This document shows positions 22,815 through 34,745 of a stretch of 64,000 nt of DNA, piece by piece. The notes below the pieces were generated by a model. The model saw nothing but the letters and a program-made list of their open reading frames with translations. It was not told the origin of the DNA and searched no databases. Source of the stretch: Musa acuminata AAA Group (taxonomy: Eukaryota; Streptophyta; Magnoliopsida; Zingiberales; Musaceae); assembly GCF_036884655.1 (NCBI RefSeq), contig NC_088327.1, forward strand, positions 15,240,501 through 15,304,500, read 5' to 3'. The translations under genes were made by a program, and so were the position numbers. Each line of letters starts with the position of its first letter. Within the stretch, counting starts at the first letter, position 1.

Positions 22815-22886
22815 GAGGGTGTATCTCATATGTAGAGTGCTCACTATGTATGCGAGAGGCACGGGGTTCTATTCCCCGCACCTCCA
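22815..22886 (+). pseudogene. tRNA-Ala-derived unit, anticodon arm mutated
   Basis: Anticodon loop TATGTAT lacks U33; one D-loop G is missing; T-arm stem is intact. Confidence 0.65.
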
Positions 22887-23071
22887 TATATGTTAATTTG
22901 ATCTAATCATACAATATTTTAAGTTTAAAAATATTTTAAATCTTATATAACATATTGAATTTTATTGATATTATAATCATTTGATCTCAATGTTGTACTT
23001 TCAAAATCAAATTTTTAAAATTTTATTTTTAGATGAATATAAGATGATGTAATATATATAGAGGACAACAT

Positions 23072-23076
23072 GGGGG
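23072..23076 (+). pseudogene. tRNA-Ala first five bases at block junction
   Basis: GGGGG preceded by the usual tRNA upstream spacer (AAGATGATGTAATATAT), then an abrupt change to copia RT-region DNA. Confidence 0.6.
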
Positions 23077-24780
23077 AAATAATTTTGATGATGATTTTAT
23101 TTTTGATATTTTAAATTTGATTGAACACCCTCCTCCCCGAAGCAACTTGGATTTATCTTCTCCAAATAATCCTTACCTAAGGATTGGAAGTATATAGATG
23201 CTCATCCGAATGAGCTAATCATTAGATATACATCAAAAGGTGTTCAAACTCACTCTCTATTTAAGAATTTTTGTACTAATATTGCCTTCTTATCTGAAAT
23301 TGAACCAAAATGCATTAATGAAGTCCTAAAAGATTATTCATGGGCCTTTGCAAATGCATGAGGAATTAAATCAATTTGAAAAAAATAATGTATGGATTAG
23401 ACCTAGTGATCATTTAGTAATTAGTGCTAAATGGGTCTTTAGAAATAAGAAAGATGAACTTGGTATCATGGTTAGAAACAAGGCTAGATTAGTGGTCAAA
23501 AGTTTTAACAAATAAGAAGGTATTCATTATAAAGAAACTTTTGCTCTTGTGGTTAGACTTGAAGCCATATAGATTCTCTTTGCTTATGCTAGTTGTAATA
23601 ATTTGAAGTTATTTCAAATGGATGTTAAAATTATTTTTCTTAATGGCTTTATTTCCGAAGAAGTTTATGTTGAACAACCACCGGAATTTTAGAATGCTAT
23701 TTTACTGAATTAAGTGTTTAAGTTATCTAAGGTTTTCTAATTAAAACAAACTCCTAGGGCTTGGTATGAGAGGCTTAGTTCTTTCCTTATTCAAAATAAT
23801 TTTATGAAAGTCAAGGTCGATACTACATTATTTATTAAATATTTTAAAAATAATTTTCTCATTATCCAAATTTATGTTGTTGATATCATTTTCGGTTTTG
23901 CAAATGAAGATTTGTTTGAATCGTTTGCCAAATGTATGAGTCAAGAGTTTGAAATGAGTTTAATGAGTGAATTAACTTTTTTTCTTAGGATTGTAAATTA
24001 AATAATTAAGTGATGAAATTTTTATTAGTCAAACTAAGTATGCTTTAGATCTATTGAAATGATTTAATATGGATAGTGCTAAAGCTATTAATACACCAAT
24101 GAGTACTTCTACAAAATTAGATATAGACATTAATAAAGAATGTTTTGATCAAAAGACTTATAGGAGTATAATAGATAGTTTATTATATCTCATAGTAATT
24201 AGACCTGTTATTATATTTAGTGTTGGACTATTTGCAAGATTTCAATCTAATCCCATGCAATCTCACTTAAAGCTGTTAAATAGATTTTTAGATATATAAA
24301 AGGAACTCCTAATCTAGGATTATGGTATCCAAAATCCAAAAACTTTGAGTTACTTATGTCAATGCTGATTTTGCCGATTGTGAAATAGATAGAAAAAACA
24401 CATGCAGAACATGTCAACTCTTAAGTCATGCATTTGTCTCTTAGTCTTCTAAGAAACAAAACTTGATTGCATTATCTACAATCGAAAATGAGTATATAGT
24501 AGCAGGTGCATGTTGTGCACAAGTTATATGGATAAAAAACACATTAGAAGATTATGGAATTCACTTGAAAAATATACCTATTAAATATGATAATACTAGT
24601 GCAATATGTATAACAAAAAATCTCATTCAATACATCCAGAACTAAATATATTGACATTAGGCATCATTTTATTAGAGATCATATTAATAATCATGATATA
24701 TCTATTGAATTTATTAATACTGAACATCAATTAGCAGATATTTTTATAAAACTATTAAATGAGGAATAATTTGATTTTAT
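23077..24780 (+). pseudogene. SIRE-like copia pol remnant, copy 2
   Basis: Longer than copy 1 because no LTR interrupts it. Readable parts: DWKYIDAHPNELIIRYTSK and LSEIEPKCINEVLKD near 23180-23340, NNVWIRPSDHLVISAKWVFR, RNKARLVV, FQMDVKIIFLNGF, then the RT core, where the active site reads YVVDIIFG instead of YVDD (23873), and RNase H ALSTIENEYIVAG. Stops and a short deletion in LKQ(TPRAW) are also present. Confidence 0.88.
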
Positions 24781-25934
24781 TAGAAGAGAATTAGGCATGT
24801 TAAATCTTTCGAATGCATGAATTCCTCTATATATTTTCCAGATTTCTCAACTTTTGGAAATTAAGTTATCTCTTTATCGAGATCATTTCCTATCACTTTC
24901 TTGAAGTTTTATAGGTTTTTTCTATACTTGATCTCTTATACGATAATCATTTCCTATGAATCCTTCTTCCTTTTATTTACAAGAAAAGGGATTTGATTCA
25001 TGAATTTTTAGCATACACGTTTTGATCTTTTATAATGAATCCTTTCTCTTTGCAAAAGTAGAAGTTTGATTCAATGAATTTTTTTTATGGATTTGATTTG
25101 GCTCAAATCCTCTCATGGATTTGGTTCTTGATTTTTCTTGTAATGAATGAATTCCTCCCTTATTCTTCTTCCTCTTCTTCTTATTTTTATAGCAAAAGGA
25201 AGAAAGAAACTTGCATATATCAAGAAGAACCAAAAAGTGCTTGCACATCTAAAGCAAAAATGCTAGCTTGCCCATTTCAAGAAGCAAAAGTAGTTATCAT
25301 GCAAAGTTTTTGCTTAACTTCTCATTTCACAACTTTTCTAACTTGGATAAATTGGTGTAAAACTTACTTCAATAGTTAAAAATACTTACATAAATTGTTG
25401 AATGATTCTCTTTTTTGTTAGTGACAAAGGGGGAGAAATGATGAATGTTTGGAATTATATCAAAATAATGTTAAATATGGTATCATACATGAAGTGATAA
25501 ATGGTTAAAAAAATAATTTAGTATCATGTATATTAAGTTAAATTTGGTATCGTGCATGAAGTGATAAATGATGCTTTAGTATCCCAAAATAATTGAAAAT
25601 ATAAATGCTTTAGTACCATGAATATCATGCCAAAATGATGTTAATTTTGCTATCATTGCATAAAGTGATGAATGCTTCAGTATTATATTAGTCATGCCTA
25701 AAGTGATGTTGATTTATTATCATGTTCGAAGTGATGAAATTGTGTATGCTATACTTTGATGACTTGAAACTATAAAGATAACAATGAAAATTTGATTTTA
25801 ATCACTATAATGGAAATTGTTTCACTTGAAATCAAAGATTATGATTCCTTTTGAATTTAACTTTGCCTTATCTAAATATGACATATAAAGAGGGGGAGTT
25901 AAGGTTAATGTCGTCATCAATTGGTTGTCATCAT
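24781..25934 (+). other. SIRE-like 3' internal region, copy 2
   Basis: Matches 2591-3749, with small deletions. Contains the 101-codon ORF at 25074-25379 of unknown meaning. Confidence 0.6.
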
Positions 25935-25951
25935 AAAAAAAAGGAGAAGAT
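25935..25951 (+). other. Polypurine tract, copy 2
   Basis: A-rich tract ending GGAGAAGAT immediately before TGTTGAATATCGG. Confidence 0.7.
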
Positions 25952-26730
25952 TGTTGAATATCGGATTTTGATGATGAAATCAATTGGTGAATTAATGATC
26001 TAATCCATTTGTTGAGATAAATGATGTAGGACTATATTAGGACTTTAGCTAGGAGAGTCCTAATTGAGAGGGACATTCATGTAAAACCTACCTAAGCTGA
26101 CCCCTATTAAAGAGGTGAAGAGGCCAACTAGGGTTAGGAGGTTGTTTCTTAGAGAAGAATTAGGAGTTGTAAAGGAATATGAGTCTTGAGTAGGAGTCCT
26201 ATTAGGAGTTGGTTAGAAGTAAGAATCTTGAGTAGGAGTCCTATTAGGAGTTAGAGTTTAGAAGCCCTATAAATAGCCATGTATTTCTCCTCTTTTCAGA
26301 TGCAATAAATGAATCTTTTCTGTAGCCTTTGAGCAGCAACTTAGAGGGAGGAACCCCTATAGAGTTTTAAGGAGGTCAATCCCCTAAAGAGATCAACCCC
26401 AAGTTTAGAATCTGCAAGGGTTCTAACATTGAATCTTTTTTGCAGCGTTTGAGCAGCAACTTGGAGGGAGGAACCCCTATAGAGTTCCAAGGAGGCTGAT
26501 CCCCTAAAGAGATCAACCCCAAGTTTAGAATCTGCAAGGGTTCTAACACCTGATATTAGAACATCGTTCTTGGCATCTTGCTGCCCTTCCATAGCCATCC
26601 ATTAGCCCTCCACAGCCGCCCAAATCAATTCCCACAATTGCTTAAAAGATTGTCACCAAATTCCGCCGTCATCTCCACCACCGCGAATCATCTTTTGATC
26701 TCGCTGTGAATTGCAACAGGTTTTGGTTTC
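25952..26730 (+). repeat. 3' LTR of SIRE-like copia, copy 2 (right end uncertain)
   Basis: As 3765-4500. An extra roughly 40-bp duplication (AGTAGGAGTCCTATTAGGAG twice, near 26190 and 26233) is specific to this copy. The 120-bp repeat units start near 26310 and 26430. Confidence 0.7.
26267..26276 (+). promoter_or_regulatory. TATA box, LTR copy 2
   Basis: CTATAAATAG, same LTR position as 4038. Confidence 0.6.
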
Positions 26731-27859
26731 CTACCTTACTACTGCTGTAATTTAGTTATCCTTATTCGAAAATCCAAAAAAATTTATTCCTATATTGCTA
26801 GATAAACTTTTCGTCACAAAGTTTGTATCTCTACGATAAAAGATACATTGCAGAATTTCAGCCATATAACACAGTCTGTTTAATCTTGCTACTATATTTT
26901 TTCTATCCAAATCTCTACGAAATTTTTATGACAGCTTTGACACTTCCTAACAGCAGATTTCTCTTTAGTTTTGTCAAAAAATTCTCAATAGAAACTATTG
27001 ATCTTTTACGTCTAAACTGCTATATTTGAAAATCTGCACTGTAAAATTTCAGCCGCATAGCACAGATTGTTTGATCTTGCTACTAGATTTTTTTCTGTCC
27101 AAATCTCTATGAAATTTTTATGATAAATTTGACACTTCCTACAGTAGATTTTCCTTTGGTTTCGTTGAAAAATTCTCAATATAAACCACTGATCTTTTAC
27201 GTCCAATCTGCTATATTTGAAGATCTATAGAAAATTTCAGCCACATATTGTTGCCTTAACCAATCTATTTGCAATCCTTTTTGAATGAAATTTCTTATAC
27301 ACTTTATAGATCATCTTAGCTTTCATCTAAGATTAATCTATTGAGGAATTCATCTCTAAAAATGATTTTGTGTTACTGTAAATTTTCATTGCAAACCATT
27401 GAAATTTTTCGACGAGAATTCTGCTGTCGCAAATTACACCAATTTCCTTGCTGTTATACTACCAAAATTTTCTTGACTAAATTAGATATCCTTGCTTTCA
27501 TATAAACTGAGATTTTTCTGTCAATTCCCTCCTTAAATCTCTCAATTTTTTGGTGGAAATTTCATCGAGAAACCGCTGTTTCTTCGACGACAATTCTGCT
27601 CTTATAAGATAGCACATACTTGCAGCAACTTCCACTGATTTCTCTCAAACCTTTGCTGCCATCTACCATAGATCCAAAACATTCATCACAGCCCTAAAAC
27701 TTCACCAAACCACACCCTCAAACTGTACCCAAAATAGCCATAAAACAAGCCTAAACCGCATCCTACATCCACCAATCCACCAACCTTTTCGACCATCACC
27801 TCTCTCAACCTATACATGCCTTTAACCCGATAACAAAAGAGAGATCTTAACATTACAGA
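26731..27859 (+). repeat. Leader with 190-bp repeat, copy 2
   Basis: Counterpart of 4501-5629; units start near 26850, 27041 and 27227. Confidence 0.55.
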
Positions 27860-29762
27860 TTTGGCGGCATATACTATGGCATCTGAAGAAGCAATCAATG
27901 CTAAATTCATAGCCTTCGAGGCACGAATGGAGAATAAGATTCAGACGCTCTTTACCGAACTCAGATTGGGCTGACCACCAAGCCCGAAGAAATCACATCA
28001 AGGAGAGAGCTCTGCCCAATCGCACCAAGCCTGAAGAGATAACTTCTATGGGAGAGAAGGCTCTATAACCAACTCCAACTATCCATGCATGAGAGTGGAC
28101 TTCCTTAGATGGGAAGAAGGAGACCCGATTAGTTGGATCTCGCGCATGGAGCGATATTTTCGGTACCACAAAACTGCGGACGTATCTATGGTGAAAATTA
28201 CAGCTATACATCTTGAAGAGGATGCCATATAGTGGTTTGACTAGTTTAAACACACTCATGGAGTCCTCTTATGGCGACAATTCAAAGAATGACTGTTGAT
28301 CCACTTCGGACCAACCGATTACGAGAACATTGACAATCAACTAGTAAAGATCCGACAAACCTCCACCATTCAAGAGTATCAAATCAGGTTTGAAAAGTTA
28401 TCTAATTAAACTAGTAATTGATCTTAAAAATAGCTAATGAGGATCTTCATTAAGGGTTTGAAGCTAGAGATCTGGGGAAAAGTTAAAGCACGATAACCGT
28501 ATACGCTTATGGCAGTCATCTCTTTCGCACGATTTCAAGAGGAGTGTGAACCATGAAGCCCAGAGGATTAGGTTTGCTCCACAACTAGCAATATCGAAGC
28601 CCTCAGCCCTCCCTACTATCAACCAAGTCCATGCACCAAAAAGTTTGACAAGAGAAGAACTTGGGAGCGATCTGTGAAGGGGTTATGTTGGCATTGCGAC
28701 GAGTCGTAGAGCCGTGAGCATTGATGTAGTAAAGGGAGACTTCTTATGATTGAACTAGTAGAAGAAGAGGTCATTGAACATCCAAAAGAGAGCCTTGAAT
28801 ATGAAGAAGTAGATGCAAAAGAAGAGCCACAACCGACCGAAGTTACGGTACATGCACTAGTCGACTACTCAAACCCACAAACGATGAAAGTTGGAGGCCT
28901 TCTCAAATAACAACCGATCACTGCTCCCATCAACATGGGCAGCACTAATAACTTCCTAAACAATAAGGTTGCTGTTTGGATGGCCTTACCTATCGAGAAT
29001 TGCAGCAAGTTTGACGTTAAGGTCGTTGACGGATGGATTTTGAAGTATGATCGTAGGCGCCCACGGGTGAAACTGTTACTGCAGGACCAAGAGATAATTA
29101 TATATTTCTTCCTCCTCCCTCTTGATGATCATGAGGCCATACTCAGAATTAAATGGTTGCCAATATTAGGTGATGTTTCTTAGAATTTTATGAAACTAAT
29201 TATGAAATTTTACAGTAAGGAGAAACATGTGATACTACACCGGAAACATAGGGGCGACGTAACAATGATTTGCACACAACAAATGGAGAAGGTTTTGCAT
29301 AAAGCATACAGCGGATTTTTGGTACAACTTGAGCAGCAAACTAAGGGAGAGCCAACAGAATTTGAAGATCCAAATCTTCCTTTGCTTGCTGAATTTTCAA
29401 ATATATTTGACGAACCGCGCAACCTATCTCTTACCCGTCGGCATGATCATTGTATAACGATTCTTCCAGGCAAATCTCTAGCAAATACTTAGTCATATCA
29501 GTATTCACATCTCCAAAAGGATGATATAGAAAGAATTGTAAAAGAGATGCTTGAAACAAGAGTTATTTGGCCAAGTTGAAGCCCCTACTCTCCACCGATG
29601 CTCCTCGTACGAAAGAAGGACGAAACATGGCGATTGCGTGTTGATTTTTGAGCTCTCAATGGCATAACCATCAAGGAAAAATATCCTATTCTAGTAATAG
29701 ATGAATTGCTAGATGAAAGGGAGCATAAATCTTCACAAATCTGGAACTTTGATTCAGGTATC
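27860..29762 (+). mobile_element. Ty3/gypsy remnant, copy 2
   Basis: Gag (27920-28760), protease (about 28870-29182) and RT start (29190-29762), with much the same stops as copy 1; these breaks predate the duplication. The protease site reads NMGSTNNF here, worse than copy 1. It ends where the LTR TGTTGGGAAAT begins at 29763. Confidence 0.87.
29190..29762 (+). pseudogene. Gypsy RT N-terminal remnant, copy 2
   Basis: LLAEFSNIFDEPRNL, HDHCITILPGKS, SPPMLLVRKKD-like and KEKYPILVIDELLDE, with stops at the same places as copy 1. Confidence 0.83.
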
Positions 29763-30111
29763 TGTTGGGAAATCTTGGGGGCGACATCACAAGCGCAGTG
29801 GAAGAACAAGAAAAACAAAATCCCTTATTCTCAAAGAGATGTTCATCGTCGTGAAAAGATTGGTGCACAAAATCCGTGAAACTTAAAACTGTGTATAGAG
29901 TAGATTGTGTTACCTAGGGAGATCGTATATCCCTGTTTCCTTGCTGATCTTTAGGAGAGGGTGAAAGAGGTCAAGCGTCCTCTCTGGCGGTGATCCACAC
30001 AGTAGGGCTGTGACGACGCTCCTCAAAACTCCAGGCCTGCTTTAAGGTGGAGAGAGGGAGGAGAATAGGAGAGGCAAGCAAAAGCTCTAGCCTATAAGGC
30101 TCTAAATCCCT

Positions 30112-30125
30112 CCTATTTATATAGG
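30112..30125 (-). promoter_or_regulatory. TATA box in copia LTR, copy 2
   Basis: Minus-strand CCTATATAAATAGG, as in copy 1. Confidence 0.6.
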
Positions 30126-30201
30126 CCCCTTATCAAAACCTAATGGATCCTCCCCTAGTGGGTATTGGATCTGCATCCAATTACCCAAGCCTTTTTAGAT
30201 T

Positions 30202-30206
30202 AGTGG
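30202..30206. repeat. Target-site duplication AGTGG (left)
   Basis: Repeated at 31978-31982; copy 1 shows the single, empty site near 7974. Confidence 0.92.
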
Positions 30207-30229
30207 TGTTAGGATCAAGAGCACTAAGA

Positions 30230-30252
30230 GGGGGGGGGGGGGGGGGGGGGGG
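30230..30252. repeat. Homopolymer of 23 G
   Basis: Lies 23 bases inside the LTR end. Complementary C runs sit at the same LTR position at 11310-11319 and 34702-34717. Confidence 0.95.
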
Positions 30253-31099
30253 TGAATTAGTGCAGCGGAAAACCTTCTACGAAAAATAAAAAATGCGTTC
30301 GTTCGTTAAAAGTGATTTTGGTAAGAAAGCCAATTCGTAAATCACTTTAACTTTTGTTTAAGCGAGATGCAGCAAAGATATAAATGCAGTTTGCAGTTAT
30401 GATTCTAATCAGATAGTAGGCGCAAACTGAAATATGATATTCGTACGAAAAAACTGATTTACGTCTAAATGCTGATTCGTAAATCACTTGATTAAGCGAG
30501 ATGCAGTTTAAGCAAGGATATAAAGGCAATTTGTAGTTATGATAGAAATCAAAACGTAAACGCAAATAGAAATATGATGATCGTACGAAGAAACTGTTTT
30601 ACGTCTAAACGCCGATTCGGAAAGTGTGAAGCTTGAAACCCGATCGTATATGTGCAGAAAGCAGTAAGCTTTAGAGGAGGTTTGCAGTAAAGATAATATG
30701 CTCAAAGTAAATGCAAACCGAGATTTAGAGTGGTTCGGTCAATCTTGACTTACTCCACTTTTGGCTTCCTCCACCGACGAGGTCACCGACGTCAACTAGA
30801 GGCCTTCCTTCAATAGGCGAAGGCCAACCACCCTTTTACAGTTTCACTCCTTTTGACGGGCTTAGGAGACAACCCTTACAGAATTTTCTCTCCTCTCTTT
30901 AAAGCTCAGAACTTGGAAGAAAAGAGGGAGAAGAACTTTTGGCCTTTACAATAATTTTGAACTCTAAAAATCACATAACAAGATCAGGATTGCGGTGTAT
31001 ATTCTGTGCCCTTTCAGTGCTGAATGGGTGGGGTATTTATAGGCCCCAACCCAGTTTGAATTTGGAGCTCAAAACTGTCAATTCCCGGAATTCCGGGAT

Positions 31100-31460
31100 C
31101 AGGCGGTTGCACCGCCTGACTGGAGTGGTTGCACCGCCTGACAAAGCTCGAAGACTGAGCCTCTGGGCTGTGCCACCTCCTGTCAGGGGCGGTTGCACCT
31201 CCTACCAGAGCTCGAAGACCGAGCTCAGGCGATGCCACCTCCTGACTGAGGCGGTTGCACCGCTCAGCTAGAGCTCGGAGACCGAGCCCAGGCGGTGCCA
31301 CCTTTGTCAGGGGAGGTTGCACCGCCCAGTCTCGCTCGGAGACTGAGCCCAAGCAGTGCCACCTCCTGGATGGGGTGGTTGCACCGCCCAGTCTCGCTCG
31401 GAGACTTAGCCCAGGCGGTGCCACCTCCTGGCTTGGGCGGTTCAACCGCCTGGCAGAAAT
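31100..31460. repeat. GC-rich hairpin repeats in solo LTR
   Basis: Same family as 505-800. Confidence 0.8.
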
Positions 31461-31977
31461 CAGGGTCCGAATGGGTTGATCCATTCGGCCCAATTTGGGT
31501 TTTTTAGGGGCTCAATTGCCCCAAGATTAAGTTAATGGGATCACCTTCCATTTCCAACTTAATCCTTGTGCTAACTATGATTTTTCCTAAGATATTTACT
31601 GCAACTTGCTCCGGTGCGTCAATCGCTTCTTCCGGCGAGCTTCCAGCGAACTTCCGTCGATCATCCGATGAACCTTCGGTGATACTCCTGCGGACTTCCG
31701 GCAAACTCCTGGACTTGCAACGATCCACTTTGGCGAGTTCCGACGAGCTTCTTTTGGCAAGCTCATGGACTTCTCGGATTCGTTCCTGCAGAACCTACGA
31801 CGATTGTCCGAACTTCCGTCGAACTCTCAAACTCCCAACGTGATCATTGTCTTGACTCCGACGCAACTCCTACTGCATATCTTACTTTCATCGTAGTTAA
31901 TCCTGCACACTTATCTCAACATATAGATTAGATAACAAATGACAATTGACTTCATCATCAAAATCCGAGATTCAACA

Positions 31978-31982
31978 AGTGG
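31978..31982. repeat. Target-site duplication AGTGG (right)
   Basis: Pairs with 30202-30206. Confidence 0.92.
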
Positions 31983-32263
31983 ATCTCTATCCAATAATCT
32001 CTCATGGGCTCTTATTGGATCTCGGTCATGGGATCCAATAATTCAAGGGCTTATTATTGGATATCCAATAAGACATGGGCTCCGGCGGATATCTCATATC
32101 CGAACCTCTACTTATCGCAATGCCTATCATATGTGTGTGACCCTCTAGGCCCAATATCAAGCTGGTCATGAGTCATACCTGTCAAAACTCCTTCTAACTT
32201 AGTGAATTATTATCTCTGTAATAATTCACTCGACTCATCGACTACAGATGTACTAGGCCACTA

Positions 32264-32268
32264 CGCCG
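32264..32268. repeat. Target-site duplication CGCCG (left), copy 2
   Basis: Same site as 8261 in copy 1. Confidence 0.9.
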
Positions 32269-33119
32269 TGTTGAATCTCATATTTTGATGATAAAACCAC
32301 TTGATATATGTTTATTATTTAATTTACAATTTCAGTGATGTAGGATGCTTCGATCAGGATGAGACAAGTAAAGAAGGAAAAATCATGTTGTGCCAGAGGA
32401 ACATGTCAGAAGATTGGACGTCGGGCCGGTGGATCGATCGATGCATCGATAGAAGGCTTCGGGCTGTGGACTCGGGCATCGGGCCAAGAAGAGCGGGTAT
32501 TGTGCCAAAGATATCGAAGTTACGGAGTCAACTAGCCGATTGGGCAATAGGCCGCAGGAGAGGACGATGCGCCAAAGAATCGGACGAAGCGTCGAGGGAC
32601 CAATGACATTCCGGACAACTAGGTTAATTTCTTAGGATTAATTGTCTCAATCAAAGTTTTGTTTTGCATGTGCAGGATTAACTACGATGGAAGTAAAACA
32701 TGCTGTAGGAGTTACGCCGGAGTCAAGACTATGATCACATTGGGGGTTCGAGAGTTCGATAGAAGTTTGGACGGTCATCGGAGGTTCTACGGAAATAAAT
32801 CCGAGAAGTCCATGAGCTTGCCAAAGAAGCTTATCGGAACTCGCCAAGTGAATCGTCGCAAGTCCAGGAGTTTGCCGGAAGTCCACCGGAGCATCGTCGA
32901 AGGTTCGTCGGATGTTCGCCGGAAGTTCGTCGGAAGCTCGCCGGAAGAAGTGATTGACGCATCGGAGCAAGTTGCAGTAAATGTCTTAAGAAATATCATA
33001 GTTAGCATGTAGATTAAGTTACGAATGGGAGGTGATCCCATTAACTTAATCTGGGGGCAATTGGGCCCTTGATAGACCCAAATTGGGCCGAATGGATCAA
33101 CCCATTTGGACCAGAATTC

Positions 33120-33470
33120 CTGCTAGGCGGTGGCACCGCTAGGGTCAGCGGTGGCACCGCCCAGGAGATGGTCTCCCAGGAAAGCTAGGAGGTGCAACCG
33201 CCCAGGTTAGGCGGTGGCACCACCTGGGCTCAGTCTCCAAGCGAGACTGGGCGGTGCAACCACCCTAGTCATGCGGTGGCACCGCTTGGGCTCAGTCTCC
33301 GAGCGAGACTGAGCAGTGCAACCGCCCTAGTTAGGCGGTGGCACTGCCTGGGCTTAATCTCTGAGTGAGATTGAGCGGTGCAACCGCCCTTGTCAAGCGG
33401 TGGCACCGCCAGAGCTCGGTCTCCGAGCTCTGTCAAGCGATTGTACTACCCTAGTCTGGCGATAGTACCG
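33120..33470. repeat. GC-rich hairpin repeats, nested LTR copy 2
   Basis: Same family as 9117-9420; a shorter set follows at 34030-34150. Confidence 0.78.
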
Positions 33471-33531
33471 CCAGAACCCCAAAAATCTGGGATGTGACAT
33501 TTTTGAGCTCCAAATTCAAACCAGTTTGGGG

Positions 33532-33544
33532 CCTATATATACCC
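33532..33544 (+). promoter_or_regulatory. TATA box of nested LTR, copy 2
   Basis: CCTATATATACCC, matching 9467. Confidence 0.55.
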
Positions 33545-34740
33545 TACCCTTTCCTGCATGAAAGGGCACCGAAAGCTTGATCTTACTCTATGATTTTAGA
33601 GCTCAAAAGTGTTGTAAAGGCTAGAAGTTCTCCTCCCTCTTTTCTTCCAAGTTTTGATCTTTCAAGAGAGGAGAGAAAATTCTGTAAGGGTTGTCTCCTA
33701 AGCCTGTCAAAAGGAGTGAAACTGTAAAAGGGTGGTTGGCCTTCGCTTATTGAAGGAAGGCCTCTAATGGATGTCAGTGACCTCATCGAAGGAGAAAGCC
33801 AAAATTGGATGTAGGTCAAGATTGACCGAACCACTCTAAATCTCAGTTTGCATTTACTTTTTGTTCTCTATCTTAACTGCAAACTACCGCCATAGCTTTA
33901 CTTTAACTACACTTCGCCTAATCTAAGTTAAAGCAATTTCTAAATCGGCTTTCATACCGAAATCGATTTTATCGTATTAACATCGTTTTAAATCATCGAA
34001 AGTTTTCCGTTGTACTAATTCACCCCCACACAGCCCGCTCCGAGCGAGACTGAGCGGTGCAACCGCCCTTGTTAGGCGGTGGCACCGCCAGAGCTCGGTC
34101 TCCGAGCTCTGTCAGGCGGTTGTACCGCCCCAGTCTGGCGGTAGTACTGCTAGGACCTCGGAAATCTGGGAGGTGACATTTTTGAGCTCCAAATTCAAAC
34201 CAGTTTTGGGCCTATATATACCCCACCCTTTCCTACATGAAAGGGCACCGAAAGCTTGATCTTACTCTGTGATTTTAGAGATCAAAAGTGTTGTAAAGGC
34301 TAGAAGTTCTCCTCCCTCTTTTCTTCCAAGTTTTGATCTTTCAAGAGATGAGAGAAAATTATGTAAGGGTTGTCTCCTAAGCCCGTCAAAAGGAGTGAAA
34401 CTATAAATGGGCAGTTGGCCTTCGCCTATTGAAGGAAGGCCTCTAGTGGATGTCGGTGACCTCATCGGAGGAGGAAGCCAAAAGTGGATGTAGGGCAAGA
34501 TTGACCAAACCACTCTAAATCTCGGTTTGCATTTACTTTCTATTCTCTATCTTAACTGCAAACTGCCTCCATAGCTTTACTTTAACTACACTTCGCCTAA
34601 TCTAAGTTAAAGCAATTTCTGAATCGGCTTTCATACCGAAATCGGTTTTATCGTACGAACATCGTTTTAAATCGTCGAAAGTTTTCCGCTGCACTAATTC
34701 ACCCCCCCCCCCCCCCCTCTTAGTGCTCTTGATCCTAACA

Positions 34741-34745
34741 CGCCG
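34741..34745. repeat. Target-site duplication CGCCG (right), copy 2
   Basis: Pairs with 32264-32268. Confidence 0.9.

Larger units (their letters stand above)
19336..23076 (+). repeat. tRNA-Ala tandem array 1
   Basis: Fifteen tRNA-Ala units or fragments on the + strand. Full units are spaced about 310-315 bp. The AT-rich spacers carry no ORF of note. Most spacers share AAACCTATATAATATCTATAATG, (A/T)TTTTTAATTATA and TTTTATTTTTA(G/T)ATAAA blocks. It begins in a T-arm and ends after base 5 of a tRNA. Confidence 0.93.
30207..31977 (-). mobile_element. Solo SIRE-like LTR, 1,771 bp
   Basis: Runs from TGTTAGGATCAAG to GAGATTCAACA with 5-bp duplications AGTGG on each side and no internal retroviral region. 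Sense is minus: a TATA-like CTATAAATA reads on that strand near 31035, and the minus-strand start TGTTGAATCTCGG matches the nested element at 32269. Contains a 23-base G run and GC-rich hairpin repeats. Absent from copy 1, so it inserted after the duplication. Confidence 0.93.
32269..34740 (+). mobile_element. Nested SIRE-like element, copy 2
   Basis: Nearly complete LTR (32269 to about 34027) followed by a second LTR part (about 34030-34740) in the same orientation, with no internal region between. The left part joins the right one at ACTAATTCACCCCC. It shares site and target duplication with copy 1 but has a different internal deletion, so the two collapsed independently. Confidence 0.87.
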
